Part shown: piece after piece, positions 38,224 to 49,772 of the stretch
Position numbering within the stretch: position 1 is the stretch's first letter
Layout of the letters: each line of letters starts with the position of its first letter
NCBI GenBank assembly: GCA_039881145.1
Contig: JAYKKI010000052.1
Span: 13,023,001 to 13,087,000 of the forward strand
DNA from: Druceiella hillmani
Lineage: Eukaryota > Arthropoda > Insecta > Lepidoptera > Hepialidae
Length of the DNA stretch: 64,000 bases
Reading direction: 5' to 3'
Notes under the pieces: generated by a model
Told to the model about the DNA's origin: nothing
The model's input: the letters and a program-made list of their open reading frames with translations, nothing else
Databases searched by the model: none
Translations under genes and position numbers: made by a program

Positions 38224-39065
38224 AAACGAGGCAGCGGACCCCAGATGCGTAAGCTAGATTCGTACCTGTAACTTATTTTTTCGTAATCATTTGATACATT
38301 AAATTAATACATATTACGAATATAACGAGGCACTTATACACAATGACTATTATTTGAAATTATTTTGGTTCTGACAAAGTACACAAAACATACTCATGAT
38401 ATGTAAATCCCAGATGCGCAAGCTAGATCCACACTTGCAGATTATTTATTTGATACATTAAATTAGTACATATTACGAATATAATGAGGCACTTATACAC
38501 AATGACTATTATTTTGAAGGTATTTTGGTTCCGATGAGGTACAAAAAACATGCTCATAATATGTAAATTCCAGATGCGCAAGCTAGATTCACACTTGTAG
38601 GTTATTTATTTGATACATTAAATTAGTACATATTACGAATATAACGAGGCACTTATACACAATTACTATTATTTGAAGGTATTTTGGTTTGGACAAGGTA
38701 CAAAAACATGCTCATGATATTTAAATCCCAGATGCGCAAGCTAGATTCGTACTTGCAGGTTATTTATTTGATACATTAAATTAGTACATATTACGAATAT
38801 AACGAGGTACTATTAGTACATATTACGAATATAACGAGGCACAATGACTTCTATTTGAAGGTATTTTGGTTCGGACAAGGTACAAAAAACATGCTCATGA
38901 TATTTAAATCCCAAATGCGCAAGCTAGAATCGCACGTGCAGGTTATTTATTTGGTACATTAAATTAATAATTATTACGAATATAACGAGGCGCTTATACA
39001 CAATGACTATTATTTGAAGGTATTTCGGTTCAGAGAAAGTAGAAAAAACATGCTCATAATGTGTA
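38224..39065. repeat. Tandem array with a 158-183-bp period, five units
   Basis: 'cagatgcgcaagctagat' or a variant starts units at 38242, 38411, 38571, 38729 and 38912. Each continues through 'acattaaattagtacatatt', 'acgaatataacgaggcac', 'tatttgaaggtattttggtt' and 'aacatgctcatgatat'. The fourth unit is longer because its 'attagtacatattacgaata' block is duplicated. An 86-codon frame at 38924-39184 lies partly in the array and is not supported. Confidence 0.95.
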
Positions 39066-39840
39066 ATATTACAATACAATTCACGGTGTTTTATTTCAAG
39101 GCCCATTTTAATAGTCACAAAAGGCCCTATAATCATTCTTTGAAAGATAATTGCGTAGAATATAAAAGAACTAACGCTTACCAATTCGTGTCATGTCGTA
39201 TTAAGTAGGGTAGTAACTGTCTATAATGCTTATGCTGCGCAAAAAATTTTTGTCGTTTTTTGTTACACAAACCTAGGAACCTTTGATCTTTAAGCGTTAA
39301 GGAGGCCAAACATGACTCAACATGTTATGTCTCTTAGCAGGAGGAATCCAATTACAGTAATGGTAACGACGTACATAGATTCAAAGAGAAATAAAATTTC
39401 GCCTACGCTTATTATCCAGGAACGCTTCAGCTGTCGCAGCAATGTCGCAATTAACTTTTCTAGGTGTGTAATATTATTATTTCAATATTATGTGCATGTT
39501 TTTTTATCAGAACCAGATTTATTTAAAAGCTAGGCCATTTAAAATTGTCACCAAAGTTGGAAGTTAAAGCTGCAGTAAATATATTGTTTTATATACACAT
39601 CGCCGAGAACAAACATTCTGATGGATCAATCATGGTAAAACATTACAAAAACACAGATGTTACTAAAAGTGAGCCATGATCCTCAGTAAATAATCCAGTT
39701 TATAATAATATGGATTTCTTCAACCTATAGACTTTTTAACTTTAAATATAGTAGTAGGGCAAAGAAACTTTATTTTATGGGATGCAATACTTCCACATTG
39801 AAGCTTACGGTACAGTTGCTACTGTTTCCTTAATTTTTTT
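39066..39840. other. Non-coding sequence, nothing recognisable
   Basis: Frames of 64-73 codons (39014-39208, 39312-39533) show no recognisable motif. Confidence 0.45.
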
Positions 39841-39843
39841 TGC

Positions 39844-39893
<50 letters not shown>
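39844..39893. repeat. (TA)n microsatellite
   Basis: An uninterrupted TA tract of about 50 bases. Confidence 0.97.
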
Positions 39894-39896
<3 letters not shown>

Positions 39897-41177
39897 CGTA
39901 CAGGTGATTCTATGCATCAAACTGAGTAGATAATGTAAACGACTATATGAACAGTTCTGAAAAAAATTACTAAAAATCAAGTTCCAACGAAAAATGTTAA
40001 CCGAAGTACGCTTCAAACAATCTCCGTTTTATGTACAAATCATCTGCATCAATAAGATACACATTCTTGCTTAGGCTGGTATATATGTAACAAAAAATGG
40101 TGATAGAATTACAAAGGATCGCCATCCTTCAAGAATGGTAATCTTCTTTATAACTAAATAACATTTTCATTTTTATTTTTGTTTTCAATTTTAGAATATA
40201 TCAAGTGGTTTGATCGATTGAAGACCGGAAAAAGAAATTACAGCGTTTCAAGTCATAAATTATTAATAGATATTTAGAGGCCTCACGAGACTAAGACTTT
40301 GATTGTCCTCGATAAAATGCATTATTTAATAATAAATTTCACCTCCTAATTTTGGGAAACTTTTGAAGGGATTTTGCTGTGTGGACTCCAACAATCGGAC
40401 TTTTAAGGAGGAAAAACGAAAAGATAACGCACGAAGAAAACTAGATGCTAACCCTCGCCGGTATAACATAGTGAATGAAGTTAAAAGAGCATGGTGTATC
40501 CTTGCCTCTGGGATCTGGATTAGAAATATCAAAAATAAGGCTCATATTTCAGTCCATTTACATTACTAAAGACCAATAAAAAATATAATTTTGTATGTGA
40601 ACCTAAGGTTTCATATAAAAGCTTAATGTTCATCTAATAAGTGCGAAGCTTTTCCTATCGTTATTGATTTTGGATTAACATGAATGTGACAATTATTATT
40701 TTTAAAACTTTTGACATCTCTGGGGTTAAAACACAAATTTTAATATTATTTTTTTCCTGTATATATTTTTACACAATGCGCAAAAAGAATAGTTACGTAT
40801 TTAGGATATATGTAGGCGCCGATTTTAACAAGGAGGTATTGATAAAAAAGGGCCTATTATCACAGTAAAATAGACCATGTGACGTTAGGACTAAATAATT
40901 TTTTGAGAAGTTTTTAAGAATTACGATTGAAATGAAAATTCTAAATTTCGCGTCTGAAAGTAAAATTGATCTGAATTAAATTTTTTTTGAGATAAAAGAC
41001 AATACCAAAAATGTTTACATCTTTTTTGTCCAGATCGTAATTTTTCGTATTTAATTAGAACTATAATTGCTTATGGATCACATAACCAAATTGTTTTTAC
41101 TTAAGAATACATAGGTAAAAAAATTCATTTATCTGAAACATTTGTTAAAATGTTTGGTTTATCTTAAATAAAATATC
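39894..41177. other. AT-rich sequence, nothing supported
   Basis: Complementary 68-codon frames at 40326-40569 are open on both strands but have no recognisable domain. I treat them as chance. Confidence 0.5.
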
Positions 41178-41242
41178 ATCTGATTACAAGGAAGAGTTAA
41201 ATCTGTATATTATCTGATTACAAGGAAGAGTTAAATCTGTAA
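41178..41242. repeat. Exact 30-bp tandem duplication, 34-bp period
   Basis: 'atctgattacaaggaagagt' plus 'taaatctgta' occurs at 41178 and 41212 without mismatch. Confidence 0.95.
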
Positions 41243-41695
41243 GAATATGTAAAAAAACAGCGGTGAAACCAAGTGAATGATTATTTTACATTTATGAGTT
41301 ATTTAATATAGTAACTGATAATTATCCCTTAAGTTATTTTAGGTATCCATAGAATAATATAAGCACCAAAAAAGACAAATTGCAATTTCTCCCTTTTCTT
41401 ACTTTGGAAAATAACGATTAATTGATAGCAGTGAATTTAAAAACAATAGCTTTTATTTATGGTGATTTTATTGCGATTAAATATTATTTATAAAAATGCC
41501 AGTTTGATATATTTAATTACTCTCTTCATAAACAGCTGAATTCATACATACCTTAGTAAATACTTCCTACGATAGTAAAGCTACAATGATAATAATTATT
41601 CAATGAAATTAGATTATATTTCCGTTTTATTTCAGTATAAGTTCTATTTGAAGCTTTTACGCGCCTATGAAATTATTAATTTCATTGATATGTAA
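41243..41695. other. AT-rich sequence, nothing recognisable
   Basis: No gene, RNA or repeat can be supported in this interval. Confidence 0.5.
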
Positions 41696-42370
41696 GTCGA
41701 CCTTCGTGATTTAAGTAGAACATATCGTAACTTGACAAGATCCTATAGGGAGAACCTCTCCAGTTACAGCAAAAATTTGAAAAGCCATCGTTTCTGGAGG
41801 CGCGTACCAACACAGGCAGGGACAGCACACGCGGCGCAGCCGCGAGTGGCCGGCGGCCGTTAGCGCTACACAAATCCAATTAGATGTGTTCACGGTGTTT
41901 CAGCTTGTTAGGCCGTAATTGGATTAAGGCGAGGATATTTCAGCTGTAAAGCGGCCACTAAAATAATAGGTCGCTTCGTGGAGATTCGCCTTATTTACGA
42001 CATTCATTTGTGGCCACGGAGCCGTTGGCATAAATTGCGCAGATCCTGTGTACAAAATTATGGCGGCGCGCGTTTTGAATTGAATTAATCTTATTTGTGG
42101 ATGGGGGCGGGCATCGGTTAGGGGGTTGGTGTGAGGCTAAGTGTTAAGTGATTTATGTTATTGTTCGCCGTTTGAGGGAAGCTAAATACGCGTAGGTGGC
42201 GTGGGTTATGGTGTCATTCGTCTCGCGACGATTTGAATTATGCGGGTTGCGGTTGTTGTGCCAAGGTTGAAGCTATAGTCGGGTCTAATTCTGTATGGAA
42301 ATGCAAATATCATATTCAATTAGGGATTTCAGACGAAGGGATTGTCGCTTCGAATCATGGGATATATCAT
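41696..42370. promoter_or_regulatory. Large GC-richer island, candidate enhancer
   Basis: This is one of the strongest composition contrasts in the window. It includes 'ggcgcagccgcgagtggccg' near 41832 and 'atggcggcgcgcg' near 42060. The 11-base word 'taattggatta' at 41916-41926 fits the paired-homeodomain P3 dimer site TAATYNRATTA. 'gcataaattgcgcag' and 'aattgaattaatctt' add homeodomain-like words. Two 60-65-codon minus frames at 41682-41893 overlap but have no recognisable protein. A regulatory role is inferred. Confidence 0.5.
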
Positions 42371-42790
42371 AACGATTTATAGCGTCTCCATGCCAGAATT
42401 GAATTAGTTTCTAAAGAAGGACTATTAAATTTCATTCGAATAAAATGTTGCTGTTTCACACTCATTACAGACTTCAAGAACGATATTTATCCCTATATTA
42501 TATATATCTGACATAAATTAGGTCAAAAATATGTTGGTAGCTAATAACTGGGTTGGGTTAGCAGTAAACTTAATTTTACAACTCGTTTTCAATATTAATT
42601 TCGTTTCAAATTAAAATAACCCTAATCATATTATTTTTTTTTACATTGTAATATGCGATAAATCATCAAAAATGTAAAAAAGTTTGTAACTATAAGTTTT
42701 AAAAATGTATATCTCATGCAATTTTTATATTTCTTCTAAATTATTCAAGACAGTGTGAATTAACCATACACCTTCCCTTATCTTTTAAGA
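42371..42790. other. AT-rich sequence, nothing recognisable
   Basis: No gene or repeat was recognised. Confidence 0.5.
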
Positions 42791-42792
42791 AA

Positions 42793-42890
42793 AAGTAATA
42801 CATTTATGTAAGTAATACATAAATAGTAATACATAATACGTCTATAAGTATATACGTAAGTAATACATAATACGTCTATGTATTAAACCC
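42793..42890. repeat. Short repeats of AAGTAATACAT and ATACGTCTAT
   Basis: 'agtaatacat' occurs four times and 'aatacgtctat' twice within 100 bases, a local expansion. Confidence 0.75.
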
Positions 42891-43028
42891 ACAGCAGTTT
42901 TTGAAATAACTTTATTATTCAAAAATATTATTCTTTTAATTATTCTTTTATAAAATATTAAGAATAATAGCAATAGAAAAAAGTGCAGACACTAACCGTG
43001 TATATGTTTACACGAACTATTTCCAAAT

Positions 43029-43100
43029 TTGTACTTGTACGACTTGTAATTGTACTATTACGACTTGTAATTGTACTACTACGACTTGTAATTTTATTTC
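43029..43100. repeat. 21-bp tandem repeat, three units
   Basis: 'acgacttgtaattgtactat' begins at 43039, 43060 and 43081 (last unit decayed). Confidence 0.9.
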
Positions 43101-43790
43101 CTATTAAACTCACAAATCTTTCCCTTCAGTTAATTCCTTAGAATTCCAAGTTGTATAAACCTGTTTCGAGTAATTTATGAGATATTTGTTCTCAATACTG
43201 TCTCGCTGATTCTGATCAAAACCTAGATCATATTTAGTTGACTTTAAAACCTGAAACTATGGTATAGATAGATGATTGGAAATACAGAAATGAATTTTTA
43301 TTAAATATTTATCATTTATTTACAAATTAGAAAACAAAAAATTAAAAATTTTCCACGATAAGTAGTAAGCAACATTTTTTTCTTTTTGAACAATTTATTT
43401 TCATACAAGTATTAGGGAACTTGAATAGAATTTCATTACTAATCATTAATAAATCAGCCCTTTCATAAGCAAAGCAAACAATCCACTTGTTCTCGTTAAC
43501 AAACCTGGTCGCTATATTTACATTTTTCTTTTGCTAACTTTATGAACATTTCTGACATCAATTGAAACTTGAGGCTATTGAGTTTTAATGTAATTTGTTT
43601 TTTTTCGATTTGTAAATTTTTTATAGTTTATTTCGTGTAATGTCTAGTAATATAATTTCTGAAAATGATAGAAAGTGTAAAAAAATGGGACCACATTTCA
43701 TTTCATTATTAAAATAATCCAAACAAAAATTAGTACTGTATTTGTTGACCTTTTCTTTTTCAATCTGTGATTTTTAATGCCAGTGATTTC
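43101..43790. other. AT-rich sequence, nothing recognisable
   Basis: No gene, RNA or repeat can be supported. Confidence 0.5.
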
Positions 43791-44110
43791 AAACGCAGTA
43801 CGGCAATGGAGAAGAGACACCATCAAATCTGCAGCCATAAATAATATACAAACCGATTACTGGTCTGCAATATAAATAATACAAACCGATTTACCTTTAC
43901 CCGATAATTCCTCACCGCACATTTCAGGTAGATTCAAACGCACACATATTTCATAAGCGAATCACGCCTGAGTGAACATTATATAAGGCGGGATATATAT
44001 TTAAGGCGCATCCCGCGGCCTGCGTTAGGGGCGGCAGTAAGTGTAGGGCGGGCGGCAAGCTTCAATGGATTTTCATCTGGACTTCCGCTCCCGGTCGTAA
44101 TTTTTATTGT
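43791..44110. promoter_or_regulatory. GC-richer island with inverted GCGGGA/TCCCGC, candidate enhancer or promoter
   Basis: The dense part (43960-44095) contains 'ataaggcgggatatatattt' and 'aaggcgcatcccgcggcc', so GCGGGA and TCCCGC face each other. It also has GC boxes of the 'gggcgggcgg' type. A 'tatataagg' word precedes it. Two 'ataatacaaaccgat' words (43840-43890) form a small direct repeat. No downstream coding sequence is visible, so promoter use is unproven. Confidence 0.4.
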
Positions 44111-44925
44111 GCAAGATGCTTAGACGATAAAGAAAAATGCTGTATATGGAGATATTACGGTAATAGATTTTAAAATTTGTCTTTTTCGCTTATTTACGCA
44201 ATAAAACGTAAAAAAATATTTTTGAGAGCTAAAGAATGTTTGATCTCGATTTTTTTTTTTTTTATTCTTTGAATCTCGATGTACATTATAATATTCAAAA
44301 AATAAAATGATCATGTTTATGGAGTGAACTTGGTAACTACTTTTCATATTTTGCAATTGAAAATTCTATTACTTATTAGATAATATAAAATTAAATTTAA
44401 CTTATTTTTAACCTTCTTTTTAGAGTGAAATTTTCCGGTAAGGCTCAATTGTTCTTGATTTTAAATAATAGATTGCCTATAATCATCTGATTAAGACCCA
44501 ATTACTTACATGTCAATTTTTTTCTAAGATGAGTTGAATAGTAAACGATAAAGTATATTTTTATCGTAAATTTTGGTCGTTAATACCAATGGAAAGAGCG
44601 ATTAGTTTTGTTTAGAGTTAATATCTATTTCCAAGATGATTACTGCTCTTTAATCAAGTTTGTTCATAAAATAATTAAGATTTAACCTGGATAAAAATTA
44701 TTATGCTACATACAATAGTTTTGTTCCTTAGTCTGTTCAAAATATTACGAGTTTCCGTTTTAGAGAGTCGAATAATTTTTGGAACCCGATTTTAATAGTT
44801 GTCTACGTTTTTGACTAAAATCATTGTCCAACATATAACTTTAAAATCATAGAGTGGATCTAGATAAGATTAAGATTTTAAACCCTGAACGTAATTTCTC
44901 CCCTCGTTTGGGTTCCTTTGAATTG
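44111..44925. other. AT-rich sequence, nothing recognisable
   Basis: A 78-codon minus frame at 44120-44356 is lysine-rich and low in complexity. It is not supported as a gene. Confidence 0.5.
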
Positions 44926-44929
44926 TTTT

Positions 44930-45165
44930 AAGGAGTCCTTTTGATACATATTGTAAACCGGAGGATCTGATGATGGAGGAGGTAATCATGGAAACTATTT
45001 AATGGCTAACATTAAATCCATCGTGGTTGGGGTCATGGGACTTATCCCAATTAGTCCTTTGATTACATACTGTGACCAGGCGCATCTAATTATGAAGGAA
45101 GGAGGTGGTCATGGAAACTTCTTAATGACTAGTATCAGACCTATCGAGTTTGGCTCTTTGACATA
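44930..45165. repeat. Two-unit tandem duplication, 119-bp period
   Basis: 'agtccttttgatacatattg' at 44934 recurs as 'agtcctttgattacatactg' at 45053. Both are followed by 'gaggaggtaatcatggaaac' or 'ggaggtggtcatggaaac'. The units are diverged. Confidence 0.8.
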
Positions 45166-45500
45166 AGCAATGCTTATTTTTTATTTTTTTTTTCTACACG
45201 TTGTTTTCTATCAATATACAATATTATTAACTCTATGAAAGATCGAATTATTAATTACGGAATCCACCTGAAAATTATTTTATATATAGCATTGAATATA
45301 AAAAAAGGTTTTTTTTTAGAACTCCATACTAAAATATTCGGAACGAACTCTTATTGTTGATACTGTTTGATAGTGCCTCCTTCCATCCGCCTACCTATTA
45401 CAATCGTTGAAGCCTACAAATGGAATCGCTAAGAACCCTTTTATATAAAATAAAGGCTGTGCAAACATTTTCCAAGATAGATTTCCACAATTATTTGACT
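45166..45500. other. AT-rich sequence, nothing recognisable
   Basis: A short phrase near 45370-45400 ('gcctccttccatccgcctac') may be repeat-derived. No gene was seen. Confidence 0.4.
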
Positions 45501-45799
45501 ATAAATATATCAAATTTTGAATATATTTGGCGTTAATTTTGAAGAAATTCATTATTCACAATTAAATTAAACTACGTGATGTAGTATTATTTCTACTTTC
45601 TTTAATTTCTTTACGACCTAGGTTTCGTTGTATTACACCATATACAGGTGGGATATTAGCAAAGATTGCTAATATTTTTGCTAGTATCCCACCTGAAGAT
45701 GTAATACAACGAAACCTTGGTCGTGGTAAAGAAATTAAAGAATGTAGAAATAATACTACATCACGTAGTTTCATTTAATTGTGGATAAATATATCAAAT
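45501..45799 (+). mobile_element. Palindromic foldback element, copy 2 of 4, best preserved
   Basis: The arms at about 45556-45665 and 45675-45784 are near-perfect reverse complements. Both contain 'actacgtgatgtagtattat' and 'ggtttcgttgtattac'. Outside the left arm only is the segment 'gaatatatttggcgttaatt' and its continuation. The identical 15-mer 'ataaatatatcaaat' flanks the element at 45501-45515 and 45785-45799, as a target-site duplication would. The frame at 45562-45774 is the palindrome read through, not a gene. Confidence 0.85.
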
Positions 45800-47390
45800 A
45801 AAGTGCGTACGGTGATACATCATTAAATACACCTCTTTTACTTCAATTGAATGAATTTTTATATAAAACTCGTAGACAAAAATTAAATGAGTGGCAACGT
45901 TTTTTTCCCAATATTCCATTGCTAAATATTGCTACAAGAAAAATGATTTTATATGTTACCTTATGAATCATAATTATATTGAAATTATTATGTGCTCTGT
46001 ACTGTTGAGAAAACTAACCATCTTACATAGTATGGAAAGATTTGATCAAAATCAATGAAGCAAAACCAATAATAATAGATAAATCTTCACACAGTGTGGC
46101 CACACTTAAAATAAACATTAAGAAACACCATGTCGTATCGAAAGTAGTTGAATTTTTTATATTTTATTGCATTCCATAAATATTTTAAAAAAAAATTCTA
46201 GTGTAAATATTGGGTATTACTAAATATTTAAATTGAACAAATTCAATCATTGATCAAGGATCACAATTTTTTTTAATGTTGCTTAAATCATAACTTCAAA
46301 TTCGCTGAACAATAACTAAAAGGCTTTCAACATATCCAACAAATCACATAACTGTGGTACGTTTTGCACATTTTTCAACTGTCTCTATGTTTTAATCTCG
46401 TTATAGATAAATCGACTAAGTTATAATCGAAAAGTCTCTTGCAAATTTAACACGTTAGATTTTTTATTTAACTTGAAGTTAAATCAATAGCGCCTCCTTA
46501 ATGTGACTTATTTTGTTACAATTTTATCACCATAGGGACTAGGTTATATTCTCATTTCATACGATAATGGCTGTGTTACTTAAAAAGCCATTTTCACATT
46601 GCTAGCCTATAAGAAATCGACATTTTTAAAGTCATTTTCTGTAAGTGTTAATAGAAATCCTATTGAAGTGTGACAAAAAAATACTTCATGAATTTTCTTT
46701 CCAGATTGGTAAATTTTTCCTGAAACTATTTATTTGTTCACGCATCACGCTTTTTGATAGGATTATGGTGAAGATTTTACATAACAATTCTACTAGATTT
46801 GTGATAACAAATTGGTTAAGTTTTATTGAAATAGAGTATTTAAAAAGAAGACATGATAATTTAAAATTTCAATACAAAGCGTACTTTCTGAAAAATGTTT
46901 AGTTTTATAATTATTGTGATAAAAGGTGCATTCATTAAATAATTAACTCAATAATATCTTTTAAAGGTCTACAAGAGAATGAAGTAGCGGACACTGCAAC
47001 AAATTTTAGGTAATATTCTTATATTGTAATTATTTTAATGCAGATACAATGGTTTTAAAATTAACTTTAATATGCACCTGGCATACTTTAAGATACTTCA
47101 ACATTTAACTCATTACTTCCCATTAGTTACTTACTTGGCGTTGTCTTAAATATTTTAATCGAAAAATCGGGTGGTATTAATTAAAGGGTTTTGCCCAAAA
47201 TGCTGGTTCTATATGGTATCTGAATTTGGCAAATAATAGAAATTCCTTAATATGTTTACAAATTAAATCTATTCAAACTTAAAAGAAAATGTTCTAGCAA
47301 TTATAATGGAACCAATTTTTATTCCTATACCATGATTCTATAGTTACGAAATAAATATCCTTGACCCTTGACATTGTACGACCATAAAGG
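45800..47390. other. AT-rich sequence, nothing recognisable
   Basis: An 85-codon plus frame at 46645-46902 lacks any motif I recognise and has AT-driven composition. Nothing else can be supported. Confidence 0.5.
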
Positions 47391-47795
47391 AGAATCACCA
47401 TCGAGAGTTAAGGCCGAATTCTCGACAGCGACAGTCTAATCTTAACCAACCTCCATCCTCACTTCCAAACTTTCCTCTCCCCTATTCATACAAAAAAGTA
47501 CTTAACACAAATCCAAACCGCAACCTGGCCCCGAGATGACCTCAGCATCCCCGCCCCGCTCCCCGTCCCGCCCCTCGTGCGCTCCCTTTGACATGTCGAC
47601 CGTGAACTCCTCGAGAGATTAGATTAAAATATCTCTTAACGCCGGCTCTCGAGATTCGAACCTTGGGTCTGTAATATGCAAATGTTTTCCGTCGATTCTT
47701 TAAGGCGCTGTCTATATACGGCCCCGGACCGCGCTTCAACTCAAGATCTGAGAACTTTCCTTGAGATGTGTGAGTGAGTATTGAACCGCTTAAAT
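47391..47795. promoter_or_regulatory. GC-richer island, candidate enhancer
   Basis: The island has a C-rich left part ('ccccgccccgctccccgtcc' near 47550) and a CpG-containing right part with 'taatatgcaaatg' (octamer-like ATGCAAAT at 47678). A 99-codon minus frame (47542-47841) has an N-terminal hydrophobic stretch and a Gly/Arg/Ala-rich end that simply translates the C-rich tract. I do not accept it as a gene. Confidence 0.45.
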
Positions 47796-49090
47796 CGAAG
47801 TGAAAAATGCTTAATGCGATGAGTAATTTTTTAAGAGGCATTCAGAGTTGCTTTGAAGTTTTTTCATACGTTTAATGAAAGAGAAGATTTTGTCATTTAT
47901 TTATATAATAATTATAAATTAAATATTTTTTGCATCAACGACAATATACCAGTTATCGACATTCTTTAAAATTTGCGACCGACAGTGATCCATAATCTAG
48001 TGCAGACTTGTTGTAGCTTTATGATACAATTGTACAGTATATTTCTGAGCTAATTCTAATCTACTTTACATTAAAAACATATTGACAACGTAATCTAATG
48101 CAATTTGGAATGTAAATGAAAAGAAGTTAATCTACACCTCACAGAGCTACAATTTCTATCGTGGTCTGAAGTAATAATCACGCTTAAAAGAAAAGACTCG
48201 GGATAAGTGCTACTGCTTTGCAATTCAAAGTATTATTTTAGCATTTATTGGTTTTAGAATTTTCTATCATTCAAATACTTTCTGGTTGCATCTTATATGA
48301 TATTAACACCTAAACAAAATTAAGGCAGACATATTCTGTATTACTTATTTTATTTAAAAACAAATAATTGTTTTTTTTTTAGGTTAGTTCGTTGACTAAT
48401 TCAGTACGATTATATTGAGATAAGTAGCTATTAATTTTGCCTTAAAAGTACGTAACACAATTTTCAGTTTAAAATAAAATTGTATAAATATTTCCAGGTA
48501 CCTGTTACATTGTTTAATATAATATTTCGTTTACCAGTGAAAGTTAAATTTTTAGTTAGTTTGTTCTTAAGTTAATTTCGGGTATTCCTAAAATTATTAT
48601 TTTGAGAACATCTTAAAAACTAAGGAAACTTTAGACAAATCAGGAAAAATAAAATAAAAGATAAGTAATTATTTTGAAAATAAATACCTATGTTAAGACA
48701 GTTACCAGCTTAGATAGCAATTTATTGTTGATAACGATGTCGGTTATTACCACAATAAAAACAACATTTGCAATACTTACGAACACTTCATATTCATATA
48801 TCATCAAAATAAATAAGAAAATTTAATTTGGAAAAAGTTAGAAATAGTTAATATTGTTTTTTTGGGCCCTTACATTACAATACGTTAGATATTTTTTTAC
48901 TTTGGTAAACTAATCTTAGAATACCCACTGCCCTTCCGTGTTTTTACCCTTTTTGAAGCATGATTAATACATATTGAAATGATCAAATAGTATTATATTA
49001 GCAGAGATTAAATAGGCAATCTGTGTATAAAATAAACAACCTTTAAAGTAAAACATAAATAAAAACTTACATAAATTTCCAAAATAGCAC
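47796..49090. other. AT-rich sequence, nothing recognisable
   Basis: Neither a gene nor a repeat can be supported in this stretch. Confidence 0.5.
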
Positions 49091-49460
49091 AAATAGTAAT
49101 TTGGCAATAACACCCAGCCCATATACGAACGAGCGGCACGACCCATATCCCGCTACGCGCTCACACCATAAATATCAACTATCACATTAAAAATCGGGCG
49201 ATAACTAAAATGAATATCTGGCCTTTATGCAACAATAACGCGCGAGTGCCAAAATGGCTTAAATGTCGCATAATTCCGGCACTCCACTTGTATTTTGCGC
49301 GCTATAAATAACGACGGGCACTCGCGGCCGAAATAAAATGTAATTTACGCCCTTCGGCGGTCGCCGAGCGGCGATTCGACAGTGGATGGGCTGATAAATG
49401 AATTTGATGGCTCACTGCTCCGCTGAATCATTCGAGAAGTTTATGTGGCCTTAATAGGGT
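49091..49460. promoter_or_regulatory. GC-richer island with Hox/Caudal-like words, candidate enhancer
   Basis: The island contains 'ggcctttatgcaacaataac', 'gcgctataaataacgac', 'gtaatttacgcccttcggcg' and 'tgataaatgaatt'. The last fits the Exd-Hox pattern TGATNNAT. Many CpGs and no repeats are present, and no coding frame. Regulatory function is inferred from composition and motifs, which are common by chance individually. Confidence 0.5.
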
Positions 49461-49772
49461 AAGAAGTCACATTGTTAATCACTCTATTAGGGGTGTCGAT
49501 AGGAACTTTACGCTTATGGAGTTACTAGTACCATGATCTGTCTTATTGATGTATTTTTTATAAAATGTTTAGAATTTGAGAAATTATTCAAAGTAATACT
49601 TAATAAAGCAACAGTTGCAACCTATTGCGTGAATAACAAGGTAACACGGGTTCATACTACCATGCGAACGCGGGTTCGAATTTATCTATGCCAGAAATTT
49701 TTTCAGCACTGTATTAATATAATTATTTATTTAAACCATAACCTAATTTTTTGCTGGAAAATGGTAAATGCT
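49461..49772. other. Sequence before the LINE fragment, B-box-like word
   Basis: A 109-codon plus frame at 49533-49862 runs into the LINE tail and is not supported. 'gcgggttcgaattt' near 49669 resembles a polymerase III B box but lacks a matching A box or cloverleaf. Confidence 0.4.

Noticed and set aside
40326..40569. 68-codon frames open on both strands
   Set aside because: Neither has a recognisable motif, and complementary open frames of this length arise by chance.
45562..45774. Pair of similar 'MKLRDVVLFL' frames at 45562-45774 (minus) and 59960-60166 (plus)
   Set aside because: The similarity looks like a protein family, but both are the arms of the palindromic element. The second halves read the reverse complement of the first, so the similarity is at DNA level.
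47640..47660. 'ggttcgaatctcg' on the minus strand, like a tRNA B box
   Set aside because: The flanking bases do not form a T-arm stem, and no A box or cloverleaf is found upstream.
47542..47841. 99-codon minus frame with a hydrophobic N-terminus
   Set aside because: The Gly/Ala/Arg-rich end is just the C-rich tract translated. No domain, splice-partner exon or codon bias supports a gene.
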